From assembly GCA_903932425.1 (NCBI GenBank), contig CAIZGG010000096.1, positions 1-59,021 on the forward strand: a stretch of DNA of 59,021 bases, given 5' to 3'. Source of the stretch: an uncultured beta proteobacterium. GTDB lineage: Bacteria > Pseudomonadota > Gammaproteobacteria > Burkholderiales > Burkholderiaceae_B. The notes beneath the pieces are model-generated. The model had not been told where the DNA came from. It made no database searches and saw nothing but the letters and a program-made list of their open reading frames with translations. This document shows, one piece after another, positions 25,188-34,165 of this stretch (positions are counted from its first letter, which is position 1; every line of letters starts with the position of its first letter). The position numbers and the translations under genes are program-made.

Positions 25188-26186
25188 TTAGTTTGCTGTC
25201 GCCCCAGAGTCTTTGACGATCTTCGTCCACTTTGCGAGTTCGGTCACTGTAAAAGCATTGAAATCTTTGGTGTTCATTGGGGTAACGATCAAGCCCAGTT
25301 CGATAAAGCGTTTCTGTGTGGCGGGATCATTCAAAATGGTCATCGTCGCGGCATATAGTTTGTCGACGACGTTTTGTGGCAAGCCTGCCGGGCCTGCTAA
25401 GCCCCACCAGGGCAGCAGGTCGTAGCCCATAACCGTGTCACTGATTGGCGGCACTTCGGGGGCAATTGGGCTGCGTGTGGTCGTTGCAATGCCCAGAGCC
25501 CGGAGGCGACCCGACTGCACGTGGGGATAAATGACGGGCACATGATAAAACGCCATTGAGACTTCGCCGGCAAACAGGTCGCTAAAACCTTGAGTAATAT
25601 TTTTGTACGGAATGTGTCTGATATCAATGCCGGCCAGAGTTTTTAGTAATTCTCCGGCCATGTGTGGCGAAGTGCCTGAGCCGGCCGAGATATAAGTGAG
25701 CTTGCCTGGGTTCGCTTTTGCGTACGCGATTAACTCAGCCATGTTGGTGGCTGGGATTTTTGGGTTAATCGCCAACATGTTTGGCGCGGCCACCATGAGG
25801 GCGATATGGGTGAAGTCTTTGATGGGGTCGAAGGGGATATTGGCATAGAGCGCTGGGTTGGTTGCGTGCGTCGCGCTCGTTGAAAACGAGAGTGTGTAGC
25901 CATCGGGTGCGGCTTTGGCCGTTGCGTCGGCCGAGATGTTGCCACCCGCACCACTCTTGTTATCGACCACCACAGTCTGACCAAGAATGTCACCTAGCTT
26001 TTGAGCATACAGTCTGGCAATCACGTCAGTGGTGGTACCCGCCGAGTAGGGCACAAGAAATTTAATCGAACGGTTTGGATAGTCTTGTGACTGTGCCTGC
26101 ACATTGAGCGAAGCTAACGTTCCGACTAAAGCGATGGCCAGGGTACTGACCAGCTGAGTCAGCTTTGAGCGTGAAAAGCGCAACAT
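25188..26186 (-). CDS. Bug-family periplasmic binding protein 6
   Basis: 332 residues. The signal peptide ends near LNVQAQ (about residue 32), then DYPNRSIKFLVPYSAGTTTD and VVDNKSGAGGNIS. AAGGAA precedes the ATG. Its stop lies 3 bp before the MetE-like start, so the two are tightly coupled in one operon. Confidence 0.93.
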   Translation of the reverse strand: MLRFSRSKLTQLVSTLAIALVGTLASLNVQAQSQDYPNRSIKFLVPYSAGTTTDVIARLYAQKLGDILGQTVVVDNKSGAGGNISADATAKAAPDGYTLSFSTSATHATNPALYANIPFDPIKDFTHIALMVAAPNMLAINPKIPATNMAELIAYAKANPGKLTYISAGSGTSPHMAGELLKTLAGIDIRHIPYKNITQGFSDLFAGEVSMAFYHVPVIYPHVQSGRLRALGIATTTRSPIAPEVPPISDTVMGYDLLPWWGLAGPAGLPQNVVDKLYAATMTILNDPATQKRFIELGLIVTPMNTKDFNAFTVTELAKWTKIVKDSGATAN

Positions 26187-26403
26187 TGTGGTTCCTTTTG
26201 ATTTTCTGTCTTGATAGTTATTGTTGCAAGACGCCTGTTTGATGGGAGCGCGCTACGCGCTGACCCTCAGCTTTCTACAGAACGCCATGGACGGGCACTC
26301 AGGTTTTTTATGTGCTAAGTGTAAAGCGCAAACGGCGCGCGCGGGCAGCTTTTGTATACAGGTGAACCTGTATTGACAGGTCGAAAATAGTCAGAAGCCG
26401 CAG
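26187..26403. other. intergenic region between Bug 6 and the dehydrogenase gene
   Basis: 217 bp with no coding potential. The promoter of the Bug 6/MetE-like/Bug 5 operon is expected here on the minus strand. Confidence 0.35.
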
Positions 26404-27432
26404 TTAACCCCTAAGTCGTTTGATCAGCGCCTCAGTGAACGCAACGGTTGTTGCCTTTCCACCTAAATCCGTCGTTTTCACGTTGTCTTGATTAAGGGTT
26501 AGATCAATCGCACTGCGCAAGCGCGTGGCAAGCTCAGAGTGGCCGACATGGTCGAGCATCAAGCCCGAGGCCAAGAGTAAAGAAATCGGGTTGGCAATCC
26601 CCTTGCCAGCAATGTCTGGGGCAGTTCCGTGCACCGCTTCAAAAATTGCGACGTCCTTGCCAATGTTGGCACCTGGGGCCAACCCTAGGCCGCCTACCAA
26701 GCCAGCGAGTTCGTCCGACAAAATATCACCAAACAAATTCGAGCATAAAAGCATATCGAACTGCCAAGGGTTCAACACAAGTTGCATGGCACAGGCGTCA
26801 ACAATGCGGTCATCGACTGCGACACGGCCTTCGTATTCGCGCGCGACGTCGCGAGCCTCTTCCAAAAATAATCCCGTTAAGACTTTCAGAACGTTGGCTT
26901 TGTGCACGATCGTAATTTTTTTGCGGCCATGCTTCACCGCATATTCGAAGGCATAGCGCGCGATACGATTAATGCCAACACGGGTGTTGGCCCCCGAAGA
27001 CAACGCCACCGCGCGTGGGTCATCGCCGACCGGCAGATAGTGCTCATGCGCTACATAAAAACCTTCAAGGTTTTCGCGAATCAATACGATGTCGATTTTC
27101 TCAAAGCGCCCAGGAACAATGGTCAGAGCCGGACGTACATTGGCGTATAAACCAAAGGTTTCACGCAACCGAACGTTGGCTGAACGAAAGCCCTCGCCAA
27201 TTGGTGTCGAGAGCGGACCTTTCAGTGCCAAGCCATTTTTACGAATGCTATCGAGCAACGGCTGCGGCATCGGGTCGCCGCAGGTGTTGAAGGCGGCCAT
27301 CCCGGCAAGTTGAGTCTCCCAAACGAAAGGGGCGCCCAAGGCTTCGAGAATAGCGACTGTTGCTTTGACCACTTCAGGGCCAATGCCATCGCCTGGGATC
27401 AGGGTGGCTGGGATGGGGTTCAGTGTGGTCAT
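26404..27432 (-). CDS. isocitrate/isopropylmalate-dehydrogenase-family enzyme
   Basis: A 342-residue beta-decarboxylating dehydrogenase. It has the PGDGIGPEVV start, substrate-binding RENLEGFY and the SNLFGDILSDELAGL metal-site segment (residues about 210-226). Members convert isocitrate, 3-isopropylmalate, homoisocitrate, tartrate or malate analogues. It lacks the long N-terminus of mitochondrial-type IDH. The position does not reveal the substrate: it lies downstream of ptxD (gap 117 bp) and upstream of the Bug 6 operon on the same strand. An NAD-dependent isocitrate or tartrate-like role is most likely. Confidence 0.85.
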   Translation of the reverse strand: MTTLNPIPATLIPGDGIGPEVVKATVAILEALGAPFVWETQLAGMAAFNTCGDPMPQPLLDSIRKNGLALKGPLSTPIGEGFRSANVRLRETFGLYANVRPALTIVPGRFEKIDIVLIRENLEGFYVAHEHYLPVGDDPRAVALSSGANTRVGINRIARYAFEYAVKHGRKKITIVHKANVLKVLTGLFLEEARDVAREYEGRVAVDDRIVDACAMQLVLNPWQFDMLLCSNLFGDILSDELAGLVGGLGLAPGANIGKDVAIFEAVHGTAPDIAGKGIANPISLLLASGLMLDHVGHSELATRLRSAIDLTLNQDNVKTTDLGGKATTVAFTEALIKRLRG

Positions 27433-27549
27433 GGGCGTCAGAGTTTAGGTGAGTACCAAAAACTCAGTTTAAGACAAAAATCTAAACGTGTTGCGCCGAT
27501 CACGGACCGATCTAAGAGAAAAATTTACTCCAGAAGGGCGCGGCATACC

Positions 27550-28524
27550 TCATCGCAGTACGTTCATGGCATCAGGAGGCGCTAAGCCCGCTAGTACCGC
27601 AATGATATTGTCTGCAGCACGCTGTTCAATCGCCAGACGTACCGAGCGCACTGCTGAACCTAGATGAGGGGTGAAAACAGTTGACGGATGCGCAAGTAGT
27701 TTTGGCTCGATTGCGAGCGGTCGGTCGCTAAGCGCCCAATCCTCACACGCAAACACATCTGCAGCGTAGCCACCAAGAGGGCCGTCTTCGAGGGCCAGAG
27801 CAACGGCGTGTTCGTTGACGACCGAGCCGCGCCCCACATTGATTAATAATTGACCTGGCTTACTTTGCTGCAAGTGTTCGTGATCAATCAAATTCAGAGA
27901 GCTTTCAGTGAGAGGTACCGCCACAAAAACATAATCAGCGTGCTGCAGGGCGTACGTCAGCGTGCATGACTTAATACCGTCTAAGGAGTTGTCTGGATCA
28001 ACGCTTAGGATTGCATTGCAACCAAAGCCTGTCAGTCGTTGGGCGATGGCTTGGCCAACGAGCCCAAGGCCGACAATTGCAACGGTAGCCTTATGTAGGC
28101 CCGTGCCAAAGAATTGTGCACGCCAGCCATCGAACGCGTGCGTGCGAAGCTGTTGGTCGCCTAAACGTATATGCCTGCCCAAAGCGATCGCCAGACCAAC
28201 TGCGAGTTCTGCTGTAGGCTCGGTGAGCAGATCTGGCACGATGCTGACCCAAATACCGCGCTGTGTGCAGGCCGCCACATCGTAATTATCAAACCCTTTT
28301 AACGCACAAGCCACGATCTTGAGTTGTGGTGCTTGTGCCAATAATGCCGCGTCAACACGGTCAGTCATGAAGCCCATCATGGCCGTAGCTGCCGACAGGT
28401 GCCCGGCGAGCTCGCTAGGCTGCCAAGGTTCAAGCCTAGGGTTCATGATCACTTCCCCATGCTGCTCAAGGCGCTGGCGAACTTCGTCATGAATCGGGTT
28501 GGTCACCACAATTTTATTAGGCAT
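27550..28524 (-). CDS. ptxD: phosphite dehydrogenase PtxD
   Basis: A 324-residue D-2-hydroxyacid-dehydrogenase fold enzyme very similar to PtxD of Pseudomonas stutzeri, which oxidises phosphite to phosphate with NAD. The signature segments ALKGFDNYD (Lys76), VPDLLTEPTAELA and TPHLGSAVRSVRL are present. By alignment the catalytic residues Arg237, Glu266 and His292 of PtxD correspond to Arg232, Glu261 and His287 here, all conserved. The nucleotide motif is GLGLVG at 152-157, and Asp176 after the second strand indicates NAD preference. It is the last gene of the ptxABCD operon, so the imported phosphite is used directly in the cytoplasm. Confidence 0.94.
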   Translation of the reverse strand: MPNKIVVTNPIHDEVRQRLEQHGEVIMNPRLEPWQPSELAGHLSAATAMMGFMTDRVDAALLAQAPQLKIVACALKGFDNYDVAACTQRGIWVSIVPDLLTEPTAELAVGLAIALGRHIRLGDQQLRTHAFDGWRAQFFGTGLHKATVAIVGLGLVGQAIAQRLTGFGCNAILSVDPDNSLDGIKSCTLTYALQHADYVFVAVPLTESSLNLIDHEHLQQSKPGQLLINVGRGSVVNEHAVALALEDGPLGGYAADVFACEDWALSDRPLAIEPKLLAHPSTVFTPHLGSAVRSVRLAIEQRAADNIIAVLAGLAPPDAMNVLR

Positions 28525-28582
28525 ATTTATGTTGATGGTGATTCATTCGATCACCAAAGTTTGTTAGATGTTGTTAAGTTGA

Positions 28583-29407
28583 TTACTTCAGAGCTTTACG
28601 CAATGCGCCGCCCAGCCCATCTACGACGATGACACAAGCAAGAATGGTTAGCAGAATCGCTGAGACCTGGTCATAATGAATGAGCCGCAGCGCCGCCATC
28701 AACTCAAAGCCAATTCCGCCGGCGCCTACGATCCCTAACACTGCAGAGGCACGAAAGTGGTACTCCCAACGATAAATCGTAATGTCGGCTAGTTGCGGTA
28801 ACACCTGCGGTAGCACGGCGTGAATAATCACCTGAAACCCATTTCCTCCGGCGGCACGTGCGGCTTCCAGAGGTTTGGGATCGACGTGTTCGATTGCTTC
28901 TGCGTAAAATTTGCCGACCATCCCGACTGAATGTAGCGCCAGCGCCAATACGCCAGGTAGGGCTCCAAAGCCAACCGCTGCGACAAACAGAATCCCTAAA
29001 ATGATTTCGGGTACCGAACGCAAGGCCGATAACAGTACACGCGTGATCCTAGCTAGCCATACGCTCGGAGTAGTATTGGGTGCGGCCAGCAACGCGAGGG
29101 GTAATGAAAGACAGACGGCTAGCGCCGTGCCGGCAATCGACATCGCCAGCGTGTCCACTAGCGGTTTTAGCCAATGTCGCCAGCGGCCGAAGTCTGGTGG
29201 CACCATTTCTGACGCTAGTTGTGCAATGGCTGGCCCGCCATCAATTAGTCGTGTGAGATCAAAGGCGCCGCAGATCCAAAGCGCGGCTAGGCACACGGCA
29301 AGCACGGCGAGCACAAGTCTTCGTTGGCGTCGTTGTGCGCCCTGCGCACTACTTAGAAGGGTCGCGTAGTGAGGCTTAAGTGACGGCATTGCTTCGCTTA
29401 AGGGCAT
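28583..29407 (-). CDS. ptxC: phosphite ABC transporter permease PtxC
   Basis: A 274-residue inner-membrane permease of the phosphonate family (PhnE-like). It has about six helices and the permease signature with SVPEIILGILFVAAVGFGALPG (read in parts) and YRWEYHFRASAVLGIVGAGG, the coupling loop that contacts the ATPase. Its ATG overlaps the ptxB stop as TAATG. It is encoded between ptxB and ptxD, the order seen in the known ptx operon. Confidence 0.93.
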   Translation of the reverse strand: MPLSEAMPSLKPHYATLLSSAQGAQRRQRRLVLAVLAVCLAALWICGAFDLTRLIDGGPAIAQLASEMVPPDFGRWRHWLKPLVDTLAMSIAGTALAVCLSLPLALLAAPNTTPSVWLARITRVLLSALRSVPEIILGILFVAAVGFGALPGVLALALHSVGMVGKFYAEAIEHVDPKPLEAARAAGGNGFQVIIHAVLPQVLPQLADITIYRWEYHFRASAVLGIVGAGGIGFELMAALRLIHYDQVSAILLTILACVIVVDGLGGALRKALK

Positions 29408-30276
29408 TACTTCATTTTTCCCAGATCAAGCTTCAGGATTTTTGCGGTTTCGCGTAAAACATCGTAAGCCTTGTCATCAGTCGCTACAAAACCTTCAACG
29501 CGAAACGATTTCAGCACTTCTTTATCTTGAACGTTTAAAAAAGCATCGCGAATAGCTTGCTTAAGCGCGGGCGTGAGATTGCCTTGCATCACAATTGGAT
29601 AGTTTGGGATGGGTTCTGAGAGAGCAAGCTGCACGATCTTGGTAGGGTCGATGACATTTTTGGTGACTAAAGTGTCGTAGATTGGCTTTGATAAAGCCCC
29701 TGCGGGGACTTGTCCCGCCTGTACTGCGCGTGCGACTGCATCATGGGTCCCCAGAAAGACGGGTTTGTAATCTTTGTCGCCGTCTAGCTGGGCAGTTTTG
29801 AGCAAATAGGCGCGCGGGGCAAGGTGGCTCGAGGTTGAGGCCTGGTCACCAAAGGCGAAGGGTTTGCCCTGGATGTCACTCAGCGTTTTGACCGCACTCG
29901 CCGAATTGGCAATTAAGATCGACTGATAGGTTGGAGCGCCGCGCTCAACACCCACAGCAAATGCCTCGATCTCTGGGGCGCGTGACTTGGCTAACACGTA
30001 AGAGAATGGTCCAAAGTATGCGACTTCAATACGACCAAATCGCATCGCTTCGATCATCGACGAATAGTCAGTTGTGACGATAATTTCAATTTTTTTGTTC
30101 AGCGTGGTCTCTAAATAAGTCTTTAGCGGCTGAGCATTTTGTATCAACGTGGCGGCGTTTTCATCTGGCAGCAACGCAACGCGCAGGGTTGAAGGATCGC
30201 GTCCCTGTGCTAAGGCCTGATTAGCCATGAAGCAAAAGAATACAACCCCGGCAGACATAAACGAACGACGACTCAT
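29407..30276 (-). CDS. ptxB: phosphite-binding periplasmic protein PtxB
   Basis: 289 residues: signal peptide (about 23 residues, ANQALA), then LRVALLPDENAATLI and the ligand-site segments TTDYSSMIEAM and YFGPFSYVL, with GDQASTSSHL in the second lobe. These are hallmarks of phosphite/phosphonate-binding proteins, where the Ser/Thr of DQASTSS binds the oxyanion. GAGG precedes the ATG. The PtxB assignment rests on the neighbouring ptxA, ptxC and ptxD and on this close resemblance. Confidence 0.93.
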   Translation of the reverse strand: MSRRSFMSAGVVFFCFMANQALAQGRDPSTLRVALLPDENAATLIQNAQPLKTYLETTLNKKIEIIVTTDYSSMIEAMRFGRIEVAYFGPFSYVLAKSRAPEIEAFAVGVERGAPTYQSILIANSASAVKTLSDIQGKPFAFGDQASTSSHLAPRAYLLKTAQLDGDKDYKPVFLGTHDAVARAVQAGQVPAGALSKPIYDTLVTKNVIDPTKIVQLALSEPIPNYPIVMQGNLTPALKQAIRDAFLNVQDKEVLKSFRVEGFVATDDKAYDVLRETAKILKLDLGKMK

Positions 30277-30278
30277 GG

Positions 30279-31136
30279 TTAGACCTCAACGAGTGATGAT
30301 TGCAGAAAAGACCCAGGCATTGGCAAAGCCTTGGCAGTTATTGCCGAGTTGCCTGGCTGGTGTTGATACAAATTTTTAATGTGTAGCTCTGTGAACTCGG
30401 ATGCTGAGCCATCAAACACAACGGAGCCCTGCTTGAGACCAATAATTCGATCGGCAAACTGTCGGGCGAAATCAACTTGGTGCAGGCTCACGACTGCGGT
30501 CAAGCCATCCGACTTACAAATGTCATGCAGCGATTGCAACAATCGCAGGGAGGTATTTGGATCAAGGCTCGCGATTGGTTCATCGGCTAGTAACAATTGT
30601 GGCTGTTGAATCAATGCTCTTGCCATCCCAACGCGTTGCTGTTGGCCTCCGGATAGCTGATCGGCACGCTCTAACGCCCGATCCAATAGGCCGACACGTT
30701 CGATCGCCGCGAGGGCCAGCTCTTTCTCAGCCTGTGTCCAGGGGCAAAACATCCGCCAGCCAGCGTGGTGGCCTAGTCTGCCAAGTAATACATTGCTCAG
30801 AACGCTTAGCCGGCCAATTAAATGATGCTGTTGAAAAATCATGCCGGTCTGACGGCGATGCTGTTTTAGGGTTGAGGGCTTGGCGATATTCCCCAGCCCT
30901 GCGGCAGTGACGCTGCCGCCGGTTGGCTTGACCAGACCGTTGAGTGCCCGCAAAAGTGTCGATTTTCCTGCGCCCGACGGACCGAGCAACACCACAAAAG
31001 ATCCCTGGGCTATGTTTAGGGTCGTGCTCTTGAGCGCCGGTAGATTGTTTTTGTAGGTGACCTCTAGAAGCTTTGTGCAAATGATTGAGTTAGCCTGCAC
31101 AGGATCGTGGTTAGAAAGCGATTTTTCTAGATTCAT
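30279..31136 (-). CDS. ptxA: phosphite ABC transporter ATPase PtxA
   Basis: 285 residues with a complete ABC ATPase core: Walker A GPSGAGKST, the signature LSGGQQQRVGMARAL, Walker B LLLADEPIASLDP, and the switch His in VVSLHQVD. It has a 20-residue N-terminal extension and a short C-terminal tail compared with PhnC. It is the first gene of the operon. An 87-base leader before it carries a PhoB box and a -10 element. Confidence 0.93.
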   Translation of the reverse strand: MNLEKSLSNHDPVQANSIICTKLLEVTYKNNLPALKSTTLNIAQGSFVVLLGPSGAGKSTLLRALNGLVKPTGGSVTAAGLGNIAKPSTLKQHRRQTGMIFQQHHLIGRLSVLSNVLLGRLGHHAGWRMFCPWTQAEKELALAAIERVGLLDRALERADQLSGGQQQRVGMARALIQQPQLLLADEPIASLDPNTSLRLLQSLHDICKSDGLTAVVSLHQVDFARQFADRIIGLKQGSVVFDGSASEFTELHIKNLYQHQPGNSAITAKALPMPGSFLQSSLVEV

Positions 31137-31206
31137 CTCTTCTTTTTGATCTCATCACTGTATTGACAAGGGTTCAATGACAATTCCTTTTTCTTGAATC
31201 GTTGGT

Positions 31207-31212
31207 ATTATG
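31207..31212 (-). promoter_or_regulatory. -10 element of the ptxA promoter
   Basis: CATAAT on the minus strand, 10 bases downstream of the PhoB box, the spacing of PhoB-dependent promoters in which the box replaces the -35. Confidence 0.6.
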
Positions 31213-31222
31213 GTGACCTGAA

Positions 31223-31240
31223 ATGACAGTTGTGTGACTG
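31223..31240 (-). promoter_or_regulatory. PhoB box upstream of ptxA
   Basis: CAGTCACACAACTGTCAT on the minus strand agrees with the PhoB consensus (CTGTCAT-A-W-A-W-CTGTCAC) at 14 of 18 positions, with the two GTCA cores 11 bp apart. It lies 87 bp before the ptxA start. It predicts that phosphite use is switched on by phosphate starvation. Confidence 0.75.
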
Positions 31241-31324
31241 GCTTAGTGCGGCTGTGAAGCTGTCGTCTGCGTCAATCAACACCTAATGGACTGTTGACAC
31301 CAAGAGACTTCCAAAACGAGACTG

Positions 31325-32200
31325 ATGATGAATTTGACCCCAGCCCAACTTGATCAGTTTGATAAAGACGGTTACCTGTTTTTTCCTGGCTTGTTTACCC
31401 CTGAAGAAACTAAGACGCTGAACGCTGCCGTACCAGAGCTGTACAGCCGGCGCGAGGCGTTTAATGTGCGTGAAAAAGATAGCGATGCAGTGCGCACCAA
31501 TTTTGCTGCCCATATGTATAGCGAGCCCTTCGCCAAGCTAGGTCGTCATCCGCGCATGATCAAACCGGTTGAAGAGATGTTTGGCGAAAAGCTCTACATG
31601 CATCAGTTCAAAATTAACGGCAAGATGGCGTTTGAAGGTGATGTGTGGCAGTGGCATCAAGATTACGGTACTTGGTTAAACGATGACATGATGCCGACTG
31701 AGCGCGCCATGAACGTGGCCATTTTCTTGGATGATGTGAATCCTTACAACGGGCCACTGATGTTTATCCCCGGTAGCCACAAAAAGGGCGTGATCGAGGC
31801 CAAGCATGACCTCACTACAACGAGCTATCCACTCTGGACGGTCGATAACGCATTGATCACACAGCTGGTCGCGCGCGCGGGCGACAAAAATGGTGGAATC
31901 GTCAGCCCAACAGGCCCGGCGGGCTCAATGATTTTGTTCCATAGCTGTTTGGTACATGCTTCGGCCAGCAACCTCTCACCCTGGAACCGCAACGCGGTCT
32001 ACTTAAGCCTCTGTGCGGTCTCTAATCATATTCGTCGCCACAAACGCCCCGAATACATCGCTCATCGTGATTTCGCACCGATCGAATGCCTTCCCGATGA
32101 CTGTCTGACCAAGTCTTATCCAGTGGATTTGCCTTGGGGTAAAGGGATGCCCGCCAGCGCGCTCGAAACATCGCTTGAAGAATTGCAGGTGACCGCATGA
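31325..32200 (+). CDS. PhyH-family Fe(II)/2-oxoglutarate dioxygenase
   Basis: A 291-residue phytanoyl-CoA-dioxygenase-type enzyme. The iron triad H111-x-D113 (WHQDYG) and H211 and the 2-oxoglutarate Arg222 (SPWNRNAVY) are all present. It oxidises an unknown substrate with O2 and 2-oxoglutarate. Its stop overlaps the next ATG (ATGA). It is divergent from ptxA across 188 bp. PhyH-family enzymes act on phosphonates (PhnY-type) and related 2-oxoglutarate enzymes act on hypophosphite (HtxA), so a role in making phosphite from a reduced-P compound is plausible, but no motif proves it. Confidence 0.85.
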   Translation: MMNLTPAQLDQFDKDGYLFFPGLFTPEETKTLNAAVPELYSRREAFNVREKDSDAVRTNFAAHMYSEPFAKLGRHPRMIKPVEEMFGEKLYMHQFKINGKMAFEGDVWQWHQDYGTWLNDDMMPTERAMNVAIFLDDVNPYNGPLMFIPGSHKKGVIEAKHDLTTTSYPLWTVDNALITQLVARAGDKNGGIVSPTGPAGSMILFHSCLVHASASNLSPWNRNAVYLSLCAVSNHIRRHKRPEYIAHRDFAPIECLPDDCLTKSYPVDLPWGKGMPASALETSLEELQVTA

Positions 32201-33537
32201 GCTTGCATGCAAAGCTTCTAGAACGCGCCTCGGCAAATCGACCAATCCGTATTGGGTTGATCGGGGCAGGTAAATTTGGTTCGATGTATCTGTCGCAAAT
32301 CCCGCGTACGCCAGGCGTCCACTTGGTGGGGATTGCCGATTTGTCTCCGGCAGTGGCGCGCACCAATCTTGCTCGCGTTGGTTGGGAAGCAGAGCGTTTG
32401 CAAGCGAAGTCGTTGGACGACGCCGTCAAAAACGGTACAACGTTTATTTCTGATGACTGGCAAGCGTTGGTGCGCCATCCTTCCGTTGATGTCGTGGTTG
32501 AGTGCACGGGCTCGCCGATGCACGCTGTTGACCACATCCTTGAGGCGTTTGCGCATAAAAAGCATGTTGTGAACGTCACCGTCGAAGCTGACGCTTTCTG
32601 TGGCCCGTTACTTGGCTCGCGTGCCTTAGCCGCTGGCGTGGTTTATTCACTTGCCTTTGGCGATCAACCGGCATTGATTTGTGATTTGGTTGATTGGGCT
32701 CGTACATGCGGTTTTCCGGTCGTGGCCGCAGGCCGTGGCCACAAATGGCTACCGCATTTTTCTGAGTCGACTCCAGAAACCGTTTGGGGTTTTTATGGCT
32801 TAACGCCCGAGCAAGCCGAGCGTGGTGGGTTAAATCCAAAAATGTTTAATAGCTTTCTAGATGGCTCTAAGCCATCGATTGAAAGCACAGCCGTGTCAAA
32901 CGCGACGGGCTTGGGCGTGCCGTCTAACGGTTTGCTGTATCCGCCCGCAAGCGTTGAAGATATCCCGTTTGTGACAAGACCCATCAGCGAGGGTGGCGTG
33001 CTTGAGCGTAAGGGCATGGTTGAGGTCATTTCAAGTCTTGAAAAAGATGGTCGTGTGATTCCGTACGATATCCGTATGGGTGTGTGGGTAACGGTTGAGG
33101 CCGAAACTGACTACATCAAGAATTGCTTCGAAGAATACAACGCGCATACCGACCCAACCGGGCGCTATTTCACACTTTATAAGCGCTGGCATTTAATTGG
33201 TCTTGAAGTCGGAATGAGCGTCGCCAGTGTGGCGTTGCGTGGCGAGGCAACTGGTGTGGCCACCGGCTGGAACGCCGACGTGGTGGCAACAGCTAAACGT
33301 GATTTGAAGCCAGGCGATATGCTGGATGGTGAGGGTGGCTATACGGTGTGGGGTAAGTTGTTACCCGCTTCAACCTCTAAGCGTATGGGCGGCTTGCCGC
33401 TCGGTATGGCGCACAACGTTAAAGTGGTGCGGGCCGTCGCAAAAGGGCAGAGCTTGTGCTGGGATGACGTGCAAATGGATCCCAACACTGCAGCGTTCAA
33501 GATCAGGCGCGAGATGGAATCAGCCTATACTTTTTGA
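32197..33537 (+). CDS. NAD(P)-dependent oxidoreductase with C-terminal SAF-like domain
   Basis: 446 residues. An N-terminal Rossmann fold (GLIGAGKFGSMYLS, residues about 20-33) is followed by a homoserine-dehydrogenase/Gfo-Idh-like middle and a C-terminal SAF-like segment (from about 365: VATAKRDLKPGDMLDGEGGY). This domain pairing is often mislabelled as FlgA. The start overlaps the dioxygenase stop. The dioxygenase probably makes a hydroxylated product that this enzyme oxidises further. The substrate is not known. Confidence 0.78.
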   Translation: MSLHAKLLERASANRPIRIGLIGAGKFGSMYLSQIPRTPGVHLVGIADLSPAVARTNLARVGWEAERLQAKSLDDAVKNGTTFISDDWQALVRHPSVDVVVECTGSPMHAVDHILEAFAHKKHVVNVTVEADAFCGPLLGSRALAAGVVYSLAFGDQPALICDLVDWARTCGFPVVAAGRGHKWLPHFSESTPETVWGFYGLTPEQAERGGLNPKMFNSFLDGSKPSIESTAVSNATGLGVPSNGLLYPPASVEDIPFVTRPISEGGVLERKGMVEVISSLEKDGRVIPYDIRMGVWVTVEAETDYIKNCFEEYNAHTDPTGRYFTLYKRWHLIGLEVGMSVASVALRGEATGVATGWNADVVATAKRDLKPGDMLDGEGGYTVWGKLLPASTSKRMGGLPLGMAHNVKVVRAVAKGQSLCWDDVQMDPNTAAFKIRREMESAYTF

Positions 33538-33721
33538 GGCCTTGGCGAGCCGGTTTGAATGGTTAAAAAAATTAATTCAAACCGGCCCAAACGCTTTAGA
33601 TGTGGATCCCACTGACTGCGATTGTCAAAGTGACTCATACGCGCTTGCCTAAATCAATTCGGTAAAATTGCCTAGTCGTTCAGATGATCTACTCATTGAA
33701 AGCACCTCGAGAGAAAACGAT

Positions 33722-34165
33722 ATGAATGTGCACACACGAGATGCACAAGGTCTCGACTTAGATGTTAAAGCGGGTTGCTTATTTTGCGATGCTCAGCGAA
33801 CCGACCGTGCGCGCATTGTCGAAGAAAATGAACTGGCGTACGCAACGCGTGATGCATACCCTGTCACGCCTTTTCATACATTGTTTATTCCGAAGCGGCA
33901 TACGATCGATTACTTCGGTTTAACTGAGGCTGAAGTCGCCGCGATTCATGCGCTTATTCATTCGCAAAAAAAAATAATCGATGCGCTGGACCCAACAATT
34001 GGCGGCTACAACATCGGTATGAACTGTGGTGAAATCGCTGGGCAATCTGTTTGGCATTGCCATGTGCATTTGATCCCAAGGCGCTTGGGTGACACAGAAT
34101 TTCCGAAAGGCGGCGTGAGGCACGTGATCCCCTGGAAAGGACGTTACATCGATCCAAACGGCTGA
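33722..34165 (+). CDS. HIT-family nucleotide hydrolase
   Basis: A 147-residue HIT protein. The catalytic triad motif HCHVHLIPRR is near residue 118. An N-terminal CLFCDA zinc-like Cys pair (residues about 19-22) matches the HINT/FHIT-like bacterial group. Such proteins hydrolyse AMP- or nucleoside-linked phosphoesters and phosphoramidates. GAGAG before the ATG at 33722 is the likely ribosome site. It follows the oxidoreductase by 184 bp, so an operon link is possible, not certain. Confidence 0.85.
   Translation: MNVHTRDAQGLDLDVKAGCLFCDAQRTDRARIVEENELAYATRDAYPVTPFHTLFIPKRHTIDYFGLTEAEVAAIHALIHSQKKIIDALDPTIGGYNIGMNCGEIAGQSVWHCHVHLIPRRLGDTEFPKGGVRHVIPWKGRYIDPNG

Noticed and set aside
31160-31182. 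Two TGTCA-like boxes on the minus strand nearer to ptxA
   Set aside because: Their spacing (14 bp) does not fit the 11-bp periodicity of PhoB sites, unlike the box at 31223-31240.
32022-32579. A 185-codon frame opposite the dioxygenase and oxidoreductase genes
   Set aside because: It lies antisense to two well-supported genes and has low-complexity basic sequence with no ribosome site.
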